From Nannobrachium achirus (lineage: Eukaryota > Chordata > Actinopteri > Myctophiformes > Myctophidae), in contig OY997651.1 in NCBI GenBank assembly GCA_963921795.1, forward strand, positions 50,781,518 through 50,845,517: 64,000 bases of DNA, read 5' to 3'. The notes under the pieces are model-generated. The model searched no databases. It saw nothing but the letters and a program-made list of their open reading frames with translations, and had not been told where the DNA came from. Shown in pieces: positions 33,371 to 44,897 of the stretch. The translations under genes were made by a program, and so were the position numbers. Positions within the stretch are counted from its first letter, which is position 1, and every line of letters begins with the position of its first letter.

Positions 33371-33685
33371 TTAAAGGGGAAGACCACCCATTTTCAATAT
33401 TGAAATATGTCATTAATATACCTTAGAGGAGTTGTGTGGAAATAGAAAAAAAAGTTCCCCCCCTTCTGTGTTGCCTAGAAATGGAGGATTGATTTTGGGG
33501 TTTGTATTGTAAAGTACAATGTGTGATGTCATCAAGTTGTAATTTACAATACAAACCCCAAAATCAATTCTCCAGTTCTAGGCAACACAGAAGGGGGGGG
33601 AACTTTTTTTCTATTTCCACACAACTCCTCTAAGGTATATTAATGACATATTTCAATACTGAAAATGGGTGGTCTTCCCCTTTAA
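33371..33685. mobile_element. TTAA-flanked palindromic MITE (T2/Kolobok-like), copy 3
   Basis: TTAA, then AGGGGAAGACCACCCATTTT, mirrored at the right. The arms continue past 130 bp (AATATACCTTAGAGGAGTTG) almost without mismatch, around a short GATGTCATC centre. Confidence 0.88.
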
Positions 33686-33917
33686 GTTAAGGCATAAGAG
33701 CTGGTACTTAAGACAATCAAAATACAGCCCTTGGTGTTAATTGTTTAGGAAACAGTGCTAGCGTGGGGGAGCTCCTTTCACACTCTGACTCACAAGTCAC
33801 ACATTAGGCCAAACATTTTCAGTTGTGAGATTTTATTTTGCCTTAACCCAATAAGACCCTTCTATAAATGTCTTCTAAATCCTAACATGTTTTCTGAAAA
33901 AAATATGTCTCTGTATC

Positions 33918-34100
33918 AGTGCGGCTCAAATTCTTTCATGTCAAGGACCCCGACAATTATATGTATTTGGCCACGGACGGCAGTTTGCCCAGGGACCCCC
34001 TCTACAAATGTTAATATTTTTTTCAAAAAACTGCAGATATGGAAAAGCCAAAGTAGAAGATAATGGTCAAAGTAGTTCAAATCTAAAGTGACATGCTTTC
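33918..34100 (+). mobile_element. Family A fragment
   Basis: CAGTGCGGCTCAAATTCTTT start with the GTATTTGGCCACGGAC interior; diverged and truncated. Confidence 0.5.
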
Positions 34101-34659
34101 CACTGGTTTTATTCCACGGAGCCACAGAGGTTGGTATGGCTGGTAGACTGTGATACGGAGGGACAAGGTGACACAGACTGGGGGATGAAACATGTCAGGT
34201 GTCAGGCTGTCTGCTCCAGCCTCCGGGCTGCATGTCACCAGACAGACCCAGTGTGACACGCCGTCTGAAAAGCATCCGCCCCAGGCAGCTCTAACTGTGT
34301 CTCTCTGTCTCTCTGTCACTGGCTCCCTATAAACACAGTCATACACAGTCTAGTCGCCATGTGATTTTTGGGAGTGTCCCCAGATGACAGTTTAAGGACT
34401 CAGGTTTATGGACCATTAAGGTCTTAACACACCGGTGAATTAGCAAAGTGTCGCGAAAAAGAGACCTGAAAATGTGCATATCCCATACAATCCCATACAC
34501 ACCAAAGTGTGTTTGCCAAATTGAATAAAGTGATCTGTTGTGCCGTGCACATTGTTTGGGGCTGGCTCACTCAACCCATCACATCACATCAAAACAGAGA
34601 GGAGTGAGGACACCACACGTTCACCGTTCCCCCGCAGACAGCCGCAGCAGCAGCAGTGT

Positions 34660-34905
34660 ACTGTAAAGTAACTAAAAGTACATTTACTTACTTACTTACA
34701 AGTACTGTACTTGTAGGTATTTGTACTTGAGTCCAATTTCCAGTACTTTCCTTCTACTCCACGACATTTCGGATCCTATTGTATTTAATACCCAACTATT
34801 TAATTTAAAACATTGGTCTTTTTGCAGATATAAATTAGCCTAAAACATACATAAACCATACTTTTACCAGTAAGACATTCGAGTACTTTTTCCACCACTG
34901 ACGGC
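34660..34905. mobile_element. Family D copy
   Basis: AAAGTAACTAAAAGTACATT at the left and ACTTTTTCCACCACTG at the right. Confidence 0.6.
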
Positions 34906-35574
34906 AATACTAGCAAGCACAGTATTGCCGTGCACAGACGAGACGACACAGAGAAGGAGAAACACGGTTCCCCTCGGGCTCAATGCAAAGGGATGGGGAC
35001 CATTTACTCTCTCCATGTACTCTCTCCCTTTAAATAGGATAGAGTGAGCTTGCTTTGATACAGAGAGAGAGAGGAGTTCACCTGAGAACGTTCGCTAAAT
35101 TCGAAACGAGCGAATAAATAACCAACGCTTTTTTTCCGAAATCCGCGGTCGGTGTGGAAGCTTGCATTGAATTTTTGCATTGTTTTTTTCGTAAATTCGC
35201 TTTTTGCAAATTCGCCCCCGGTGTGTAAAGACCTTTACTGCATCAAAAGTAATCAACAAACTATACTATAAAAACTAGTCAAACATTGGCCAAAGAAAGA
35301 GGCAAACGAAGAACTCCTGAAATGTTGGGAACTTGCTCTATTGGCAGAGGGAGGTAATTGTAACACCAGGGATTTGAACCCGGGTCTCGGCTCCATGACC
35401 CACTTTTTCCTCTCGTTCGTCCACAGAATGTGGTTTGAGTTTTTTATGCTCCTTGGTGCTGGGATGACCCCAGAATGACATTAAACCGGAGTCACTAGAA
35501 TCCCTTTGGGTGATTCTTAAACTTTACTCACAGACATTAAAAACTGAGTTCTGTTTTACTGGAATGTGTTAACC

Positions 35575-35800
35575 CTTTAAGACCCTTTATACTTTAGCTA
35601 TTGAAAAATAGCAGTGTGAGCTTTTAGATCTGCTACAGATCCGCTACATTTTTGCAAATCTTTGAATATATATATTCTTCAAAGCAAACTTTTGTAACTC
35701 AAATCTCTGCTTCTGGGGGTCCCTGGAACAACATGTTTTGAGATGGGGGTCCGCGGCCGAATATCTGTCATTTTGGGGGTCCTTGACACTGATTTAGAAG
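35575..35800 (-). mobile_element. Family A fragment with rearranged hairpin
   Basis: GAAAAATAGCAG joins directly to TGTGAGCTTTTAGATCTGC, so the left inner arm of the hairpin is lost; the body GGTCCGCGGCCGAATA and GGTCCTTGACACTG follow. Confidence 0.55.
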
Positions 35801-36202
35801 AAGGATTTAGAAGACATTTATAGAATCGGGTCAAAATGTTCAAAGACACACATCTTTTTAAAAAAAATGGTAGATCTAAGCTCACAGCGCTTTGAACTTG
35901 TATCATAATGGTGATCATTTGTGTTGTGTTTTGCTTTGTGTTTCCATGTTGTAATCCCTACTTGTTGGCTGCTGTGTACATCTTAGGCCCGAACTTGCGT
36001 ATAGTCGTAATACAATGACATTTCAGACTCATGGAGGCCTCGTAACGTGAGTGTAGAGGGAAGTGAAAACCTTGCGTTTCAAATCGCAGCCTTTGATTGA
36101 CTGGCAATACAAACGTGACCGACAACGAGGAATTAACAATCAGACATTGCAGATTACGGAGACATTTGACTGATGGAAATCAAAGAGAAGGATGGAGGGA
36201 GG

Positions 36203-36206
<4 letters not shown>

Positions 36207-36241
<35 letters not shown>

Positions 36242-36265
36242 GAGAGAGAGAGAGAGAGAGAGAGA
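36207..36265. repeat. (GA)n microsatellite
   Basis: Two GA runs split by GTT. Confidence 0.94.
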
Positions 36266-36723
36266 TTCATCCAGGGCAGGAATTTCATGGAAGCCCCTCA
36301 GTTTGGCCTTGTGCCCCTCAAACCAATGGCATGACAGGAGGCCACAGTGGCCTTAATGCCCCAGCTGTACCACTTTCTCCTGTCTCTTTCTTGTCAATAT
36401 GCAGACAGTAGACACCAGTGTATCTTTCCTGTCATGTAGACACCAGTGTCTTTAGTTGAGATTCTGAAATTTTAACTCCGAGTCCCCATCTTTAAACCAA
36501 TCCAGTGATTGGTGCAGGGCTGAGCACGGATCAGATTGTAAATACCCTCATTTATCTATTTCACGGCAGATTCGTTTCTCGTCCCTATTCCCTAAATTCA
36601 ACAAATTCTTTCAATCGACTAAAATCTTGTTTTATTTGTTGACCTTCCTGCCCTGGCATTTGGGCCTTTGTGCCCTCAAAAGAGGGCACAAAGGCTAACA
36701 CCAAAGGCCAAGTGGCCTTGCCC

Positions 36724-37744
36724 TAGGGCATTCACCAAATATTTGAATATTCGAATATTCGAATATCAAAGTCACTATTCGACGTTGTTCACCGAAGTCG
36801 AATATTCGCTTATTTTATTATTTTATTGTTTTCTCTTTAAAGAAAAAATATATATTGTTTTGTCCCCGGTGGATGAATTTGTAAATGCTCTATACCAGGA
36901 GTTCTCAAACCTTTTTAGGCTGTGAACTGCAAAATAAACATATTTGAACTGGGGACCCCCACCCTGACAAGCACTTGGAATTGTAGGTATTACATTTAAT
37001 GTGACTTGGTTCTGCAGATAACTATTGTGAAAATAGCAGATCTACATGCTCACAGCGCCTCGCAAGTGAGCATGTAGATTGGCTATTTTCACAATGTTCG
37101 CCTCTTGCTTACTTAACACATCGGACGCACACGTGGTTTTGTCGTCTTAATTTGCTGGTGCCCATGGCAACGCGTCATTTTGCCTACCGGCGAGAGTACT
37201 GGCGAGAAAAGTAATCCGAGTAAATGTAATCCGAGTATGTCCTGTTTATTTCGCGAAAATCTTTTCTTTCAGTCAGGACCGTTTTTTATCATTTCTAAGC
37301 CACAGTGTTTGTGTTACGGCATGTAGAAGAGGCTGCCGTTTTGAGAAAAAAATGAAAAAAGGGAATCCGGAGAAAACAGCATTTTTGTGCAGCCGCTAAA
37401 CAGGAAGTCAACGAGACACACAGCACGTCCGGATGACGTAATTGCGCGCTGCATGTTGGGAAATGGAGTTTGTTTCATCACCGCGGTAGCCAAGTGCAGT
37501 AGCTACAGTACAGTAGTTTACTGTACAACGCGTCAAACGCGTCGTGGGCCTCCAGCGACATCAAAGAAATTGACTTGTAGACACCACGTGGGCATCCGAT
37601 GTGTTAATTGGCTACTTTCACAATGTTCGCCTCTTGCTTACTTAATATTTGACAGTTTGTCCAGTCCTGTTGAATATTCAACTATTCGAATACTTCGAGG
37701 TCGAATAATTCAAATACTAAAAATCACTATTCGTGAATGCCCTA
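36724..37744 (+). mobile_element. hAT element (1.0 kb) with 8-bp duplication
   Basis: TAGGGCATTCACCAAATATT start and ...AGTGATTTTTAG/GAATGCCCTA inverted end. CCTTGCCC flanks it at 36716-36723 and 37745-37752. It contains another hAT-like start (AGGAGTTCTCAAACC, 36899) and a dispersed hairpin. No transposase frame. Confidence 0.88.
37024..37095. repeat. Dispersed hairpin element inside a hAT
   Basis: ATTGTGAAAATAGC / GGCTATTTTCACAAT; both arms carry the same CATGCTCAC / GTGAGCATG variant. The sequence after it (AATGTTCGCCTCTTGCTTAC) is repeated at 37620 next to a lone right arm. Confidence 0.88.
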
Positions 37745-37779
37745 CCTTGCCCCTAAAATGACAAAATTCCAGGCCTGCA

Positions 37780-38520
37780 TACATCACTGTTATGCTTATT
37801 GTTAAGGCTATGGTAGAAGTTTGCTGGAGGTTGCATGGCTGTGGGATATACACCTGTACATGCCTCTGCCTTTGAAAACCCTCCTCTGGTCTGGTGCGGA
37901 TATGTTTTATCCCTGCTTCTGCTCAGACTGAATTCAACCCTTTTTTTGGAAACTACTGGAAGAAAGGGATCTTAAAGTTACATCATCTGAACTGGTGACA
38001 TTCTCCTTGTTTCTTGTCACCTTCCTACCATCATAATGGTGCAGATTCTGCAGAACTCTCTGACCTGCACTCAGACCTTCTCCTGAAATAGTTGCCATTA
38101 GTCTTTGCCTCTGGGCTTATTATAGTGAGCTTTACATGGAGCCTATAGCGTCCCTGTACTGGACATTCCTTTGCATTGCTCTGCTTGAAATGGACACCTT
38201 ATTTGTGTTGGGGTTATGGTGAGGACACTGTAACCTGGTGGTGTTTTTCTGCATAGTTCATGATCGTTGTAAAGGTTTATACTGTTGTTCTGTATTAATG
38301 TTTTCCTTCTCTGTACCTGTAACTCTTACATTGCCCAGCACGATCTGAAAATAGTCTGAAAATACACATTAATGATGATGGTGCTGTCAAACAAGTCTAC
38401 GAAATCTATTACAGCTATGAAAAAGTTTATTCTGCAACACAATTGTATGCAATATGTACTTGGTGATCGTGATCTCTCTCTCTCTTAACTAGGGCATCCT
38501 TGACAAAAAAAGGATCCATC
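37780..38520. other. Non-coding sequence, no recognised element
   Basis: No repeat shared with other parts of the window and no credible frame. Confidence 0.4.
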
Positions 38521-38529
38521 ACGGATCCA

Positions 38530-38983
38530 AATATGATACTTTTACTCCACTACAATTATTTGAAAACTTTAGTTTCTAGTTACTTTGTAGATCTTGATTA
38601 TTATTACAAAACAGACATTAACCACTTCAGCCCTATATACATTTCGGCCATTTGAGCCGATCTACAAGCTCAAATATTTTCAAAAGATTTGTATGCATTT
38701 GAACCTTTGAAATGGGACTTATTGCATAATGAGCACTTTTACTTTTGGTACTTTAAGTACTGTACATTTTGTACAATACTTTTGTACTTTTACTCAAGTA
38801 CATTTTTAATTCCTGACGTTTACTTGTAACAGAGTATTTCTACATCGCAGTATTGATACTTTTACTTAAGTAAGACATTTGAGTAATTTTACCACCACTG
38901 GAAATACTCAACTAAAGTGCAAATAACTCAAAACTGTACTTAAGTACAGTACTTAAGTAAATGTTCTTATTTCCACCACTGAG
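38530..38983. mobile_element. Family D copies, back to back
   Basis: ACTCCACTACAATTATTTG through TTACCACCACTGG, then a second piece ending TTTCCACCACTG. Half hairpin GCCGATCTACAAGCTCAA at 38656. Confidence 0.6.
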
Positions 38984-39178
38984 AAGAACCACATGTCTTG
39001 TATGATCATGCATGGCAGGCAGAACCAGTGTTATGTTAGCGTGTTGGATCAATGCATACATGTGGAGCGTTCACGGTACACACAACACGAGCCCCGTCTC
39101 TCTCAAGGGAGCGCACCTCACAAGTCATCCTGCTCCAATTAAAACCCTTTCAGATCCTATTCCTATTCCCACCACGCC

Positions 39179-40015
39179 AGTGGTGTAAAGCAACTAAGTA
39201 CATTTACTCAAGTACTGTACTTAAATATAAGTTTGAGGTGCTTTTTTTATTTAATTTTACTTCCAATTTTCTATAGACCTTCTTTTACTTCTACTCCACT
39301 ATCTCAGGCTATTGTCAGTCAGTCAGTCAGTCAGTCAGTCAGTCAGTCAGTCAGTCACGCCACGCCACGCCACGTCACGTCACGTCACGTCACGTCACGT
39401 CACGTCACTTCACGTCACACTTTTGCCCTAGTCATATCTCTGCCACCTTTGGCCCTATCAATGCCAAACTTTGCACACACACTCCTTGGATGGCAAATCA
39501 CAACCCCTCATTTCTCACATGGCCCTCTTCTAGCGCCACCATCAGGCCTATTTTTGCAAAACACATTTTTGGACACAGCTCCTACAGATTTTGGCTTAAA
39601 ATCACACAAAGCGGTACACAGTAGCTCTAAAGTCATGTCATCGACATGGATCTGTCCCATTTCCCATATTCCCTCCTGATTGGCTACGATTGCCTTCTAA
39701 AGTTTGTATGCGACCTGACGGTCGCTTATCTCCCGATTAGGCAGTCTTACTGGTTATCACGAAACCACTTCAGACCTATACATTGGCAATTTGAGAATGT
39801 CTTCAAGCTCACAATGCGTCCCAGAGCTTGCAGATCTGCTATTTTAAATGGACATTTATACACTTTATTCAGTTTGAAATCCTTCTGCATAATGACTACT
39901 TTTACTTGTTTTACTTTAAGTGCATGTTGGTGCCAAAACCTCTGCACTTTTACTCAAGCCAATTTGGCTTACTGGACTTGTACTTGTAACAGATAGGGTA
40001 TTGATACTTTTACTT
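39179..40015. mobile_element. Family D copy interrupted by a CTGG-ending repeat
   Basis: Starts AGTGGTGTAAAGCAACTAAG. The body is broken after CTCCACTA (39300) and resumes at CGAAACCACTTCAGACC (39757), which in uninterrupted copies follows within about 90 bp. Confidence 0.6.
39302..39751 (+). mobile_element. Repeat with tetranucleotide 5' part and hairpin-CTGG end
   Basis: Begins TCTCAGG after A, then (CAGT)n and (ACGTC)n (39313-39418). It ends with hairpin GCGACC/GGTCGC (39709-39725) and about 22 nt to TCTTACTGG followed by T. TC start, hairpin and CTRR end between A and T fit a Helitron-type element; a related copy is at 47954-48339. Confidence 0.45.
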
Positions 40016-40500
40016 AAAGGAGTGGCGACACCGGCCGAAATTTAACATTATGATACAGTAGGTCACGTGGTGTTTCTTCAAACAGTCTGAAAAGGAGGCG
40101 GGCCGTATCAGTTAGCAGTGAATGTATACTTCGTCCGTCGTGCCGTGCCGCGCACAACGTGATGTTGTTGTTAGCGTGTAGCAGCGCCGCACCGCAAGGC
40201 TATTTTGGAGAGCTATTGTGTGTGTACACACACACACAGGCTACACACACAGAGTGTATGAGCCACGAACCTCAGTCCTCCGAGGCAGCAGGACATATGT
40301 CTGCTAAAAGGGCTCAGAGCTGCCGAGGAGGAGGAGATCGATGGACGCTCGTTCTAAGCTTGCTCCGGTGTCCCGGCCAGGTCTTCCAGTCAGGTTTAGG
40401 GGAAGACACAGCAGGGTATGGCCGACAAAACCGTCTCATAGACGGGGAGAAGCGTGTTGACCCTCGTAACTAATCTCTGACACCTTTTTTGAAGAAGACA
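40016..40500. other. GC-rich block starting with TTAAAGGAG
   Basis: TTAAAGGAGTGGCGACACC at 40014 resembles a T2/Kolobok end, but I found no matching right end. The 104-residue frame within is Cys/Arg-rich and not recognised. Confidence 0.3.
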
Positions 40501-40682
40501 TGTACTTTTTTACCGGTCTAACCATTGATTTTATAGCGAATGCTATATAATTTTTACCCCTAGAACTGATAGTTTTGAAGTTGGTTTAGAAAGTCGGAAA
40601 CACACCTCGGACAGCTTTTTTTGGGGCAGTTTCAAAAGATAATGATATGGATAATCGACTCCACCCCTCCCCCCATATTAGC

Positions 40683-40766
40683 CCAATCAAATTAATTTAT
40701 TTCAGTTACTGTACAGAAAGTACTACTTTCAGTACAGTAACTACAATAAATTAATTTGATTGGGTC
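40683..40766. repeat. 84-bp palindrome
   Basis: CCAATCAAATTAATTTATT at the left is mirrored by AATAAATTAATTTGATTGG, and AGTTACTGTAC by GTACAGTAACT, around TACTACTTTC. Different in sequence from the main hairpin family. Confidence 0.88.
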
Positions 40767-41047
40767 ATTTAACATGGGGGTACATGACATCATTAAAAAA
40801 ATTGGCTAATTTGATAGCCTTAATTAGCTGTTTTGGCCATGTCACTCCACCTTCAAGTACACAATGTGAGTACTTCCATCACTGGTCTCCAGGGAGTGTC
40901 GCCCAGAAGATCATTGTGTTCCTATTAAAAGCCTTTCAGATCATATCCGTGTTCCCACCACACTGCTAGCAATTATCCTGCCCTGTGCAGTTCAGGCACA
41001 AGGCATCACAGATTTAACGTTCAGAATGCTATTTAGAGACCTACAAG

Positions 41048-41404
41048 TAGGCCTGTCACAATTCTTACATAATCGTCTAATCGTAATTAGTTGACATTTT
41101 TGACATTATTTTGTAATAATCGTCATAATCGTTTCCATGTTGAAAATCTTTCATAACATTTTCCAAAATAGTGGAAATAGCCGTTCTACAAGCTCACAAC
41201 GCATCATGATGCGATGCGTTGTGAGCTTATAGATCGGCTATTTCTACTATCAATGTTCTTTTAAAGTATAAAGTTGTCAAATGTGTTAGTCATCATTTCT
41301 TTGTATACCGGTATTTAGGTCATGTGTCATATCCGCCATGTGCAACTTCAAAGCCTAAAAGCCAAACAGAAATGTAATTGTCAGCGACAAAAACACAATT
41401 AAAT
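41048..41404 (+). mobile_element. Family C element, copy 2, right end missing
   Basis: TAGGCCTGTCACAATTCTTA start and the same interior order as 4686-5497, but no SINE at the corresponding point, and the inverted right terminus is absent. Confidence 0.7.
41169..41249. repeat. Dispersed hairpin element, family C host
   Basis: TAGTGGAAATAGCC / GGCTATTTCTACTA; the tip CGCATCATGATGCGATGCG is itself internally palindromic. Confidence 0.9.
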
Positions 41405-41933
41405 CACGAGACATTTAGATTGTGTCAAAGGTCATGTCTCAAGTAACTAGACAAAGGATCTGATAAGAATTTTGACCTGATGAGTAAAGTTACATAATGA
41501 AGCACCCACATTAGTTTATACAGGACATGGGAATCGCGTGTATCAAAACAACATCCAGGTTCCAACAATAGAACAAGGGCGGAGCGCTTGTTTTCGCATG
41601 GGAATCAAGTCGCCGCCCAGCTATAGTCAGATGTCAGTCAGCTCTGTTCTCATACCTCATTATCATATCAGCTGGTCATTACGTCACATGACTGCCATAC
41701 TCCAATCAAAGCTCTCAATCAGTAGGGAAGGCTCCTTTAAATACGGCTTGCTTTCTCTACCTATGCTTGGTTCCGAGGCTTGGGAATCATTCGCTGCTCC
41801 ATGCAGGGGTGCCGCACCAAATTCTGGGCCCTGGGTACAAGGATTCACTGCGGGACCCCCATGAATGTTCTTCATAGTGGGAGGGGGCTTAACCCATTTA
41901 GACTGGGAACGCATTATTTTGTGCTTTAACTAT

Positions 41934-41990
41934 TGAAAAATAGCAGATCTACAACCTCTCTCCCTGCGAGCCTGTAGATCTGCCATTTTT
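41934..41990. repeat. Dispersed hairpin element (first of a pair)
   Basis: GAAAAATAGCAGATCTACA / TGTAGATCTGCCATTTTT; the centre is replaced by ACCTCTCTCCC. Confidence 0.75.
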
Positions 41991-42169
41991 TTTTAAATCT
42001 TGAAAAAATAATTTTTCATGTGAAGGACTCCCAAAATCATTTGTATTTGGCCAGAATGGCCACGGACCCCCATCTCAAAATATTTAGTTCCAGAATCAAC
42101 ATTTGAGTTACAAAAGTTCGCTTAAAAATACATATATTCAAAGATTTTCATACATTTTCACGACTTTTC

Positions 42170-42242
42170 AAAAATAGCAGATCTACAAGCTCGCAGCGCG
42201 GCACTCGGTGCCGCGCTGTGAGCTTGTATATCTGCTATTTTT
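42170..42242. repeat. Dispersed hairpin element (second of a pair)
   Basis: Nearly identical to 274-345 and 13196-13268, and the best outer stem of the three (AGCAGAT / ATCTGCT, one internal mismatch). Confidence 0.92.
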
Positions 42243-42339
42243 CAATAGCTAAAGTATAAAATAATGAAGGCCCCTCCACTTTGGGCCCTAGTAACTCAGT
42301 CCCACTCCCCCCAGCCCCCCCTCGTGACGCCCAGTAGCC

Positions 42340-42495
42340 TATGCCATGATGCAGCAGAATAGGGAAGCTGGTTTACACGCTGGCACAATGCCCAGCTGTA
42401 ACTAACGAGGCTGGAGGCTGCCATGTCATTTCCATCACAGAGGCTGATGGGCCAGAGCCAATTATCACTTCATAACGAGCTGGTCAATTAAGGAC
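42340..42495. other. Apparently single-copy non-coding block
   Basis: Contains GAGCCAATTATCACTTC and GCTGGTCAATTAAGGACG; no repeats. A conserved non-coding element is possible. Confidence 0.28.
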
Positions 42496-42684
42496 GCTTG
42501 CTTATGTTCATCTGGGTCCAGAAGTACTCACAGTATCAACACATAATGATTGGTCTCGTGCGACCACACTCACAACTGGTAGACATACATGCAGGCAATT
42601 CATGCATACATGCAGGCAATTCATGCATACATGCAGTACATACATACATGCATACCGGTACATACATGCAGTATACATACATAT

Positions 42685-43008
42685 GTAACGGAGGTGATCC
42701 GAACCTCCCCACCCGGCTTCGAACCCGGGTCTCCTGCGTGAAAGTCCAATATCTTAACCATCCCTTTGGAGCGATGGTTAAGATATTGGACTTTCACGTG
42801 ACCCGGATCCGGGCTTCCCCGTAGGAGGAGGTCAAAGGGGGGTGAGTGTGGCGGAGAGAGTCGCAGCCCCAGCCTGAAGCCTCAAAAGTCTAGTATCTGC
42901 CCTCGTTCCATAGGAATATCCCTTTGGAGCGATGGTTAAGATATTGGACTTTCACGCGGGAGACCCGGGTTCGAAGCCAGGTGGGCAGGTTCGGATCATC
43001 TCCGTTAC
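42685..43008. mobile_element. Inverted element with tRNA-like arms
   Basis: TGTAACGGAGGTGATCCGAA at the left is inverted at the right (GGATCATCTCCGTTACA). Each arm carries a tRNA-like stretch with B box GGTTCGAA (e.g. ACCCGGGTTCGAAGCC) and GGACTTTCACGC resembling a tRNA-Glu anticodon region; a third diverged copy lies between (42764-42830). None folds into a credible tRNA acceptor stem. Flanks are CATA repeats. Confidence 0.6.
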
Positions 43009-43009
43009 A

Positions 43010-43060
43010 CATACATACATACATACATACTTGCATACAGACAGACAGACAGACAAACAA
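43010..43060. repeat. (CATA)n / (GACA)n microsatellite
   Basis: Short CATA run followed by GACA units. Confidence 0.85.
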
Positions 43061-43574
43061 GAGACATAATGTACGTACATTGATATTTAGGAGTATAGCC
43101 ATCACACAACACTCCTGACTTAACATTGCTGTTATCTTTGATTATTCCTGTATTATTTACTTGTCAGTACAATATTGTACATACAGTATAGTATGCTTAT
43201 GTTGTTATTGCCGCCACAATGGCTGAGGAACCAGAAACATGAAAATGTCTATTGCCTTATATTGAAATAACACATTCGCCTTTTTTTTTTTATCTCTGTC
43301 AGGTGGATATATGGTGTGCATGTGTGTGTACCCATTTGTCGCCTTTCCTGTCGTATTTTTGCTGTAGGCCTACATATCTACATATACATTTGTATTTCCT
43401 GGATGTCAAAATGATTCTGTTGATTGCCTCAGAAATGGCCACTCCGAGTCCGTATCGATGTTGTTAGTTTCCACAGAGCGACGTCCAGCCACTGCTCATG
43501 TAGATCTGTATATTTTCAAGTGTGTGTGGACGTGTACAGACTGTTGTGTCAGTGTTTGCCTGTTCATGAGGACA

Positions 43575-43641
43575 AAAAGCGGATCTACAAGTTCACGGTC
43601 CGTAGCACCGTGACAGGTTTCGTGCTTGTAGATTGGCCATG
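43575..43641. repeat. Dispersed hairpin element, diverged
   Basis: AAGCGGATCTACAAGTTCAC / GTGCTTGTAGATTGGCC, tip GTCCGTAGCACCGTGAC. Confidence 0.72.
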
Positions 43642-43959
43642 TTCACCGGCGCACAACACAGCCCATACGAAGGAGTATCAATCAGGCTTTGGCATAACCT
43701 TTTCTATTCCTCGCCGCTATCTCATAACCATAGACGAGTGGAAGAGATTGAAACCTCTCATTGAAATGTCTTTTCATCTATCCTACACCACCAGTCACAT
43801 GAGCCAGCCAGCCACATACACATAGGCGATTTTAAGGGGTGTCCTAGGGTGCACGTGCACCCCCTGGCCGCCAGGCGGCCATTTTGATTTTTCTTTTTTT
43901 TTGTAATGTAACTTTATTTTATAATTATTAAATAAAACAGTGATCGTGATTTGTAAAAT

Positions 43960-44462
43960 GTGCGCAAAAAGAGAGGTGGAGGGGCAAGTATTAGTAGTTC
44001 ACTCGACACTGACAGTAATGCTAATGAACGTGAACCAGAGGAGGTGGACGGAGCTTGCAGCAGCAGTGATCCAGCCACCGACATCACTGTGGAAGGCTCG
44101 CCGTTGCCGGAGACCGAGGCCCCGGTTCCTCCACAGCAAGCAAGCCCCACTCCAGACTCAACTGTTGTTACCCCAGGCCCAGACCCAGAGGAGCCAAATG
44201 AAGCCAACTTTGTTCATGAAAGAGACCCTTGCCATGGCCCGGATAAAGCCAAGCAGTTTTTGGCTTTGGGTCCATATCAGCCAGAAGATGTAGAATGTCC
44301 ATTAAAGGCCGCTGGCGAAAAACAACGCAAATTCAGAAAGGAGTGGTTTAAAGATTTTGCCTGGCTGGAGTATAGCGTGCGCCATGACCGGGCGTTCTGC
44401 TTTCCATGTCGGGCCTTTGGTTCTGAGAACGCCGAGCAAGCTTTCAGGAGGACAGGTACATA
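43960..44462 (+). pseudogene. hAT transposase, N-terminal part (TTF-type zinc finger)
   Basis: A 167-residue frame from ATG 43960. Residues 1-90 are acidic and Pro-rich and look disordered. From about residue 95 KQFLALGPYQPED leads into FRKEWFKDFAWLEYSV and FCFPCRAFGS, the TTF/ZMYM-type zinc-binding segment near the N-terminus of this hAT clade. The frame ends just after AFRRTG, where related proteins continue toward an N-W motif. AG|GTACAT at that point is a good splice donor, so the stop may lie in an intron. The RNase H-like catalytic domain that should follow is missing. Confidence 0.82.
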
Positions 44463-44555
44463 AAGACACATCTCTGTTTACACAATGCTGTTGTACTCCC
44501 TCCAAGTGCATAGTCTATTATGTTCCCTTAGGCTTTTTTCAACTGTTTCGTTATA

Positions 44556-44897
44556 TTGAAGAGAATGTGCGCAAAAAAAAAAGAAATGGAGGACACGACA
44601 CTGTTTGAAAAGAAACTTGCTTTTTTTCAAGAGAAGGGAATGCATAATTCTGATTCATTTGGTACATTAAAACACGTCTACACACTGTACCTCACCATAC
44701 CAGTTACGAGTGCTTCAGCTGAGCGCAGTTTCTCTACTTTGAGACAACTAAAAACGTATTTACGGACAACCATGACTGATAAAAGAGTGTCAGATATAGG
44801 CATTTTACAGATTGAGAAAATACACGAAATTAAAGTGCAGAAAATAATTGAAAGGTTTGCAAGTGCCAAAACCCGGAGGCTGCAGTTCATTGTGTAA
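44556..44897 (+). pseudogene. hAT transposase, C-terminal dimerisation region
   Basis: A 113-residue frame with YLTIPVTSASAERSFSTLRQ and MTDKRVSDIGILQIEK, the hallmark of the hAT C-terminal dimerisation domain (P-V-T-S-A-x-A-E-R-S-F-S-x-L). It follows the N-terminal fragment by about 100 bp, whereas an intact transposase would have several hundred residues between them. It ends at TAA 44895. AATAAA near 45039 could be the element's own poly(A) signal. The upstream ATG is probably not a natural start. Confidence 0.85.

Larger units (their letters stand above)
36275..37778. mobile_element. Outer repeat split by a hAT insertion
   Basis: The left end CAGGGCAGGAATTTCATGG and the inverted right end GCAGGCCTGGAATTTTGTC are loosely related. 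GGGCAAGGCCACTTGGCC-type sequence continues on both sides of the 36724-37744 insertion. Confidence 0.45.
41804..42334 (+). mobile_element. hAT element with two internal hairpins, copy 2
   Basis: CAGGGGTGCCGCACC start; the right end GTGACGCCCAG has lost the final CTG match. Same internal order as 12803-13357, including two hairpins. Confidence 0.75.

Noticed and set aside
35335-35402. Possible tRNA gene (GCTCTATTGGCAGAG ... GGGATTTGAACCCGGG)
   Set aside because: Box-like words are present, but D, anticodon and acceptor stems do not form; at best a tRNA-derived remnant.
39233-39679. 148-residue frame with SQSVSQSVSQ and RHVTSRHVTS
   Set aside because: Crosses (CAGT)n and (ACGTC)n tracts inside a dispersed repeat.
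40159-40473. 104-residue frame in GC-rich DNA
   Set aside because: No recognisable motif; GC-rich DNA gives long frames by chance.
43960-44897. Functional host gene of the ZMYM family
   Set aside because: Matching inverted ends and exact 8-bp duplications show a transposon, and the catalytic middle is missing.
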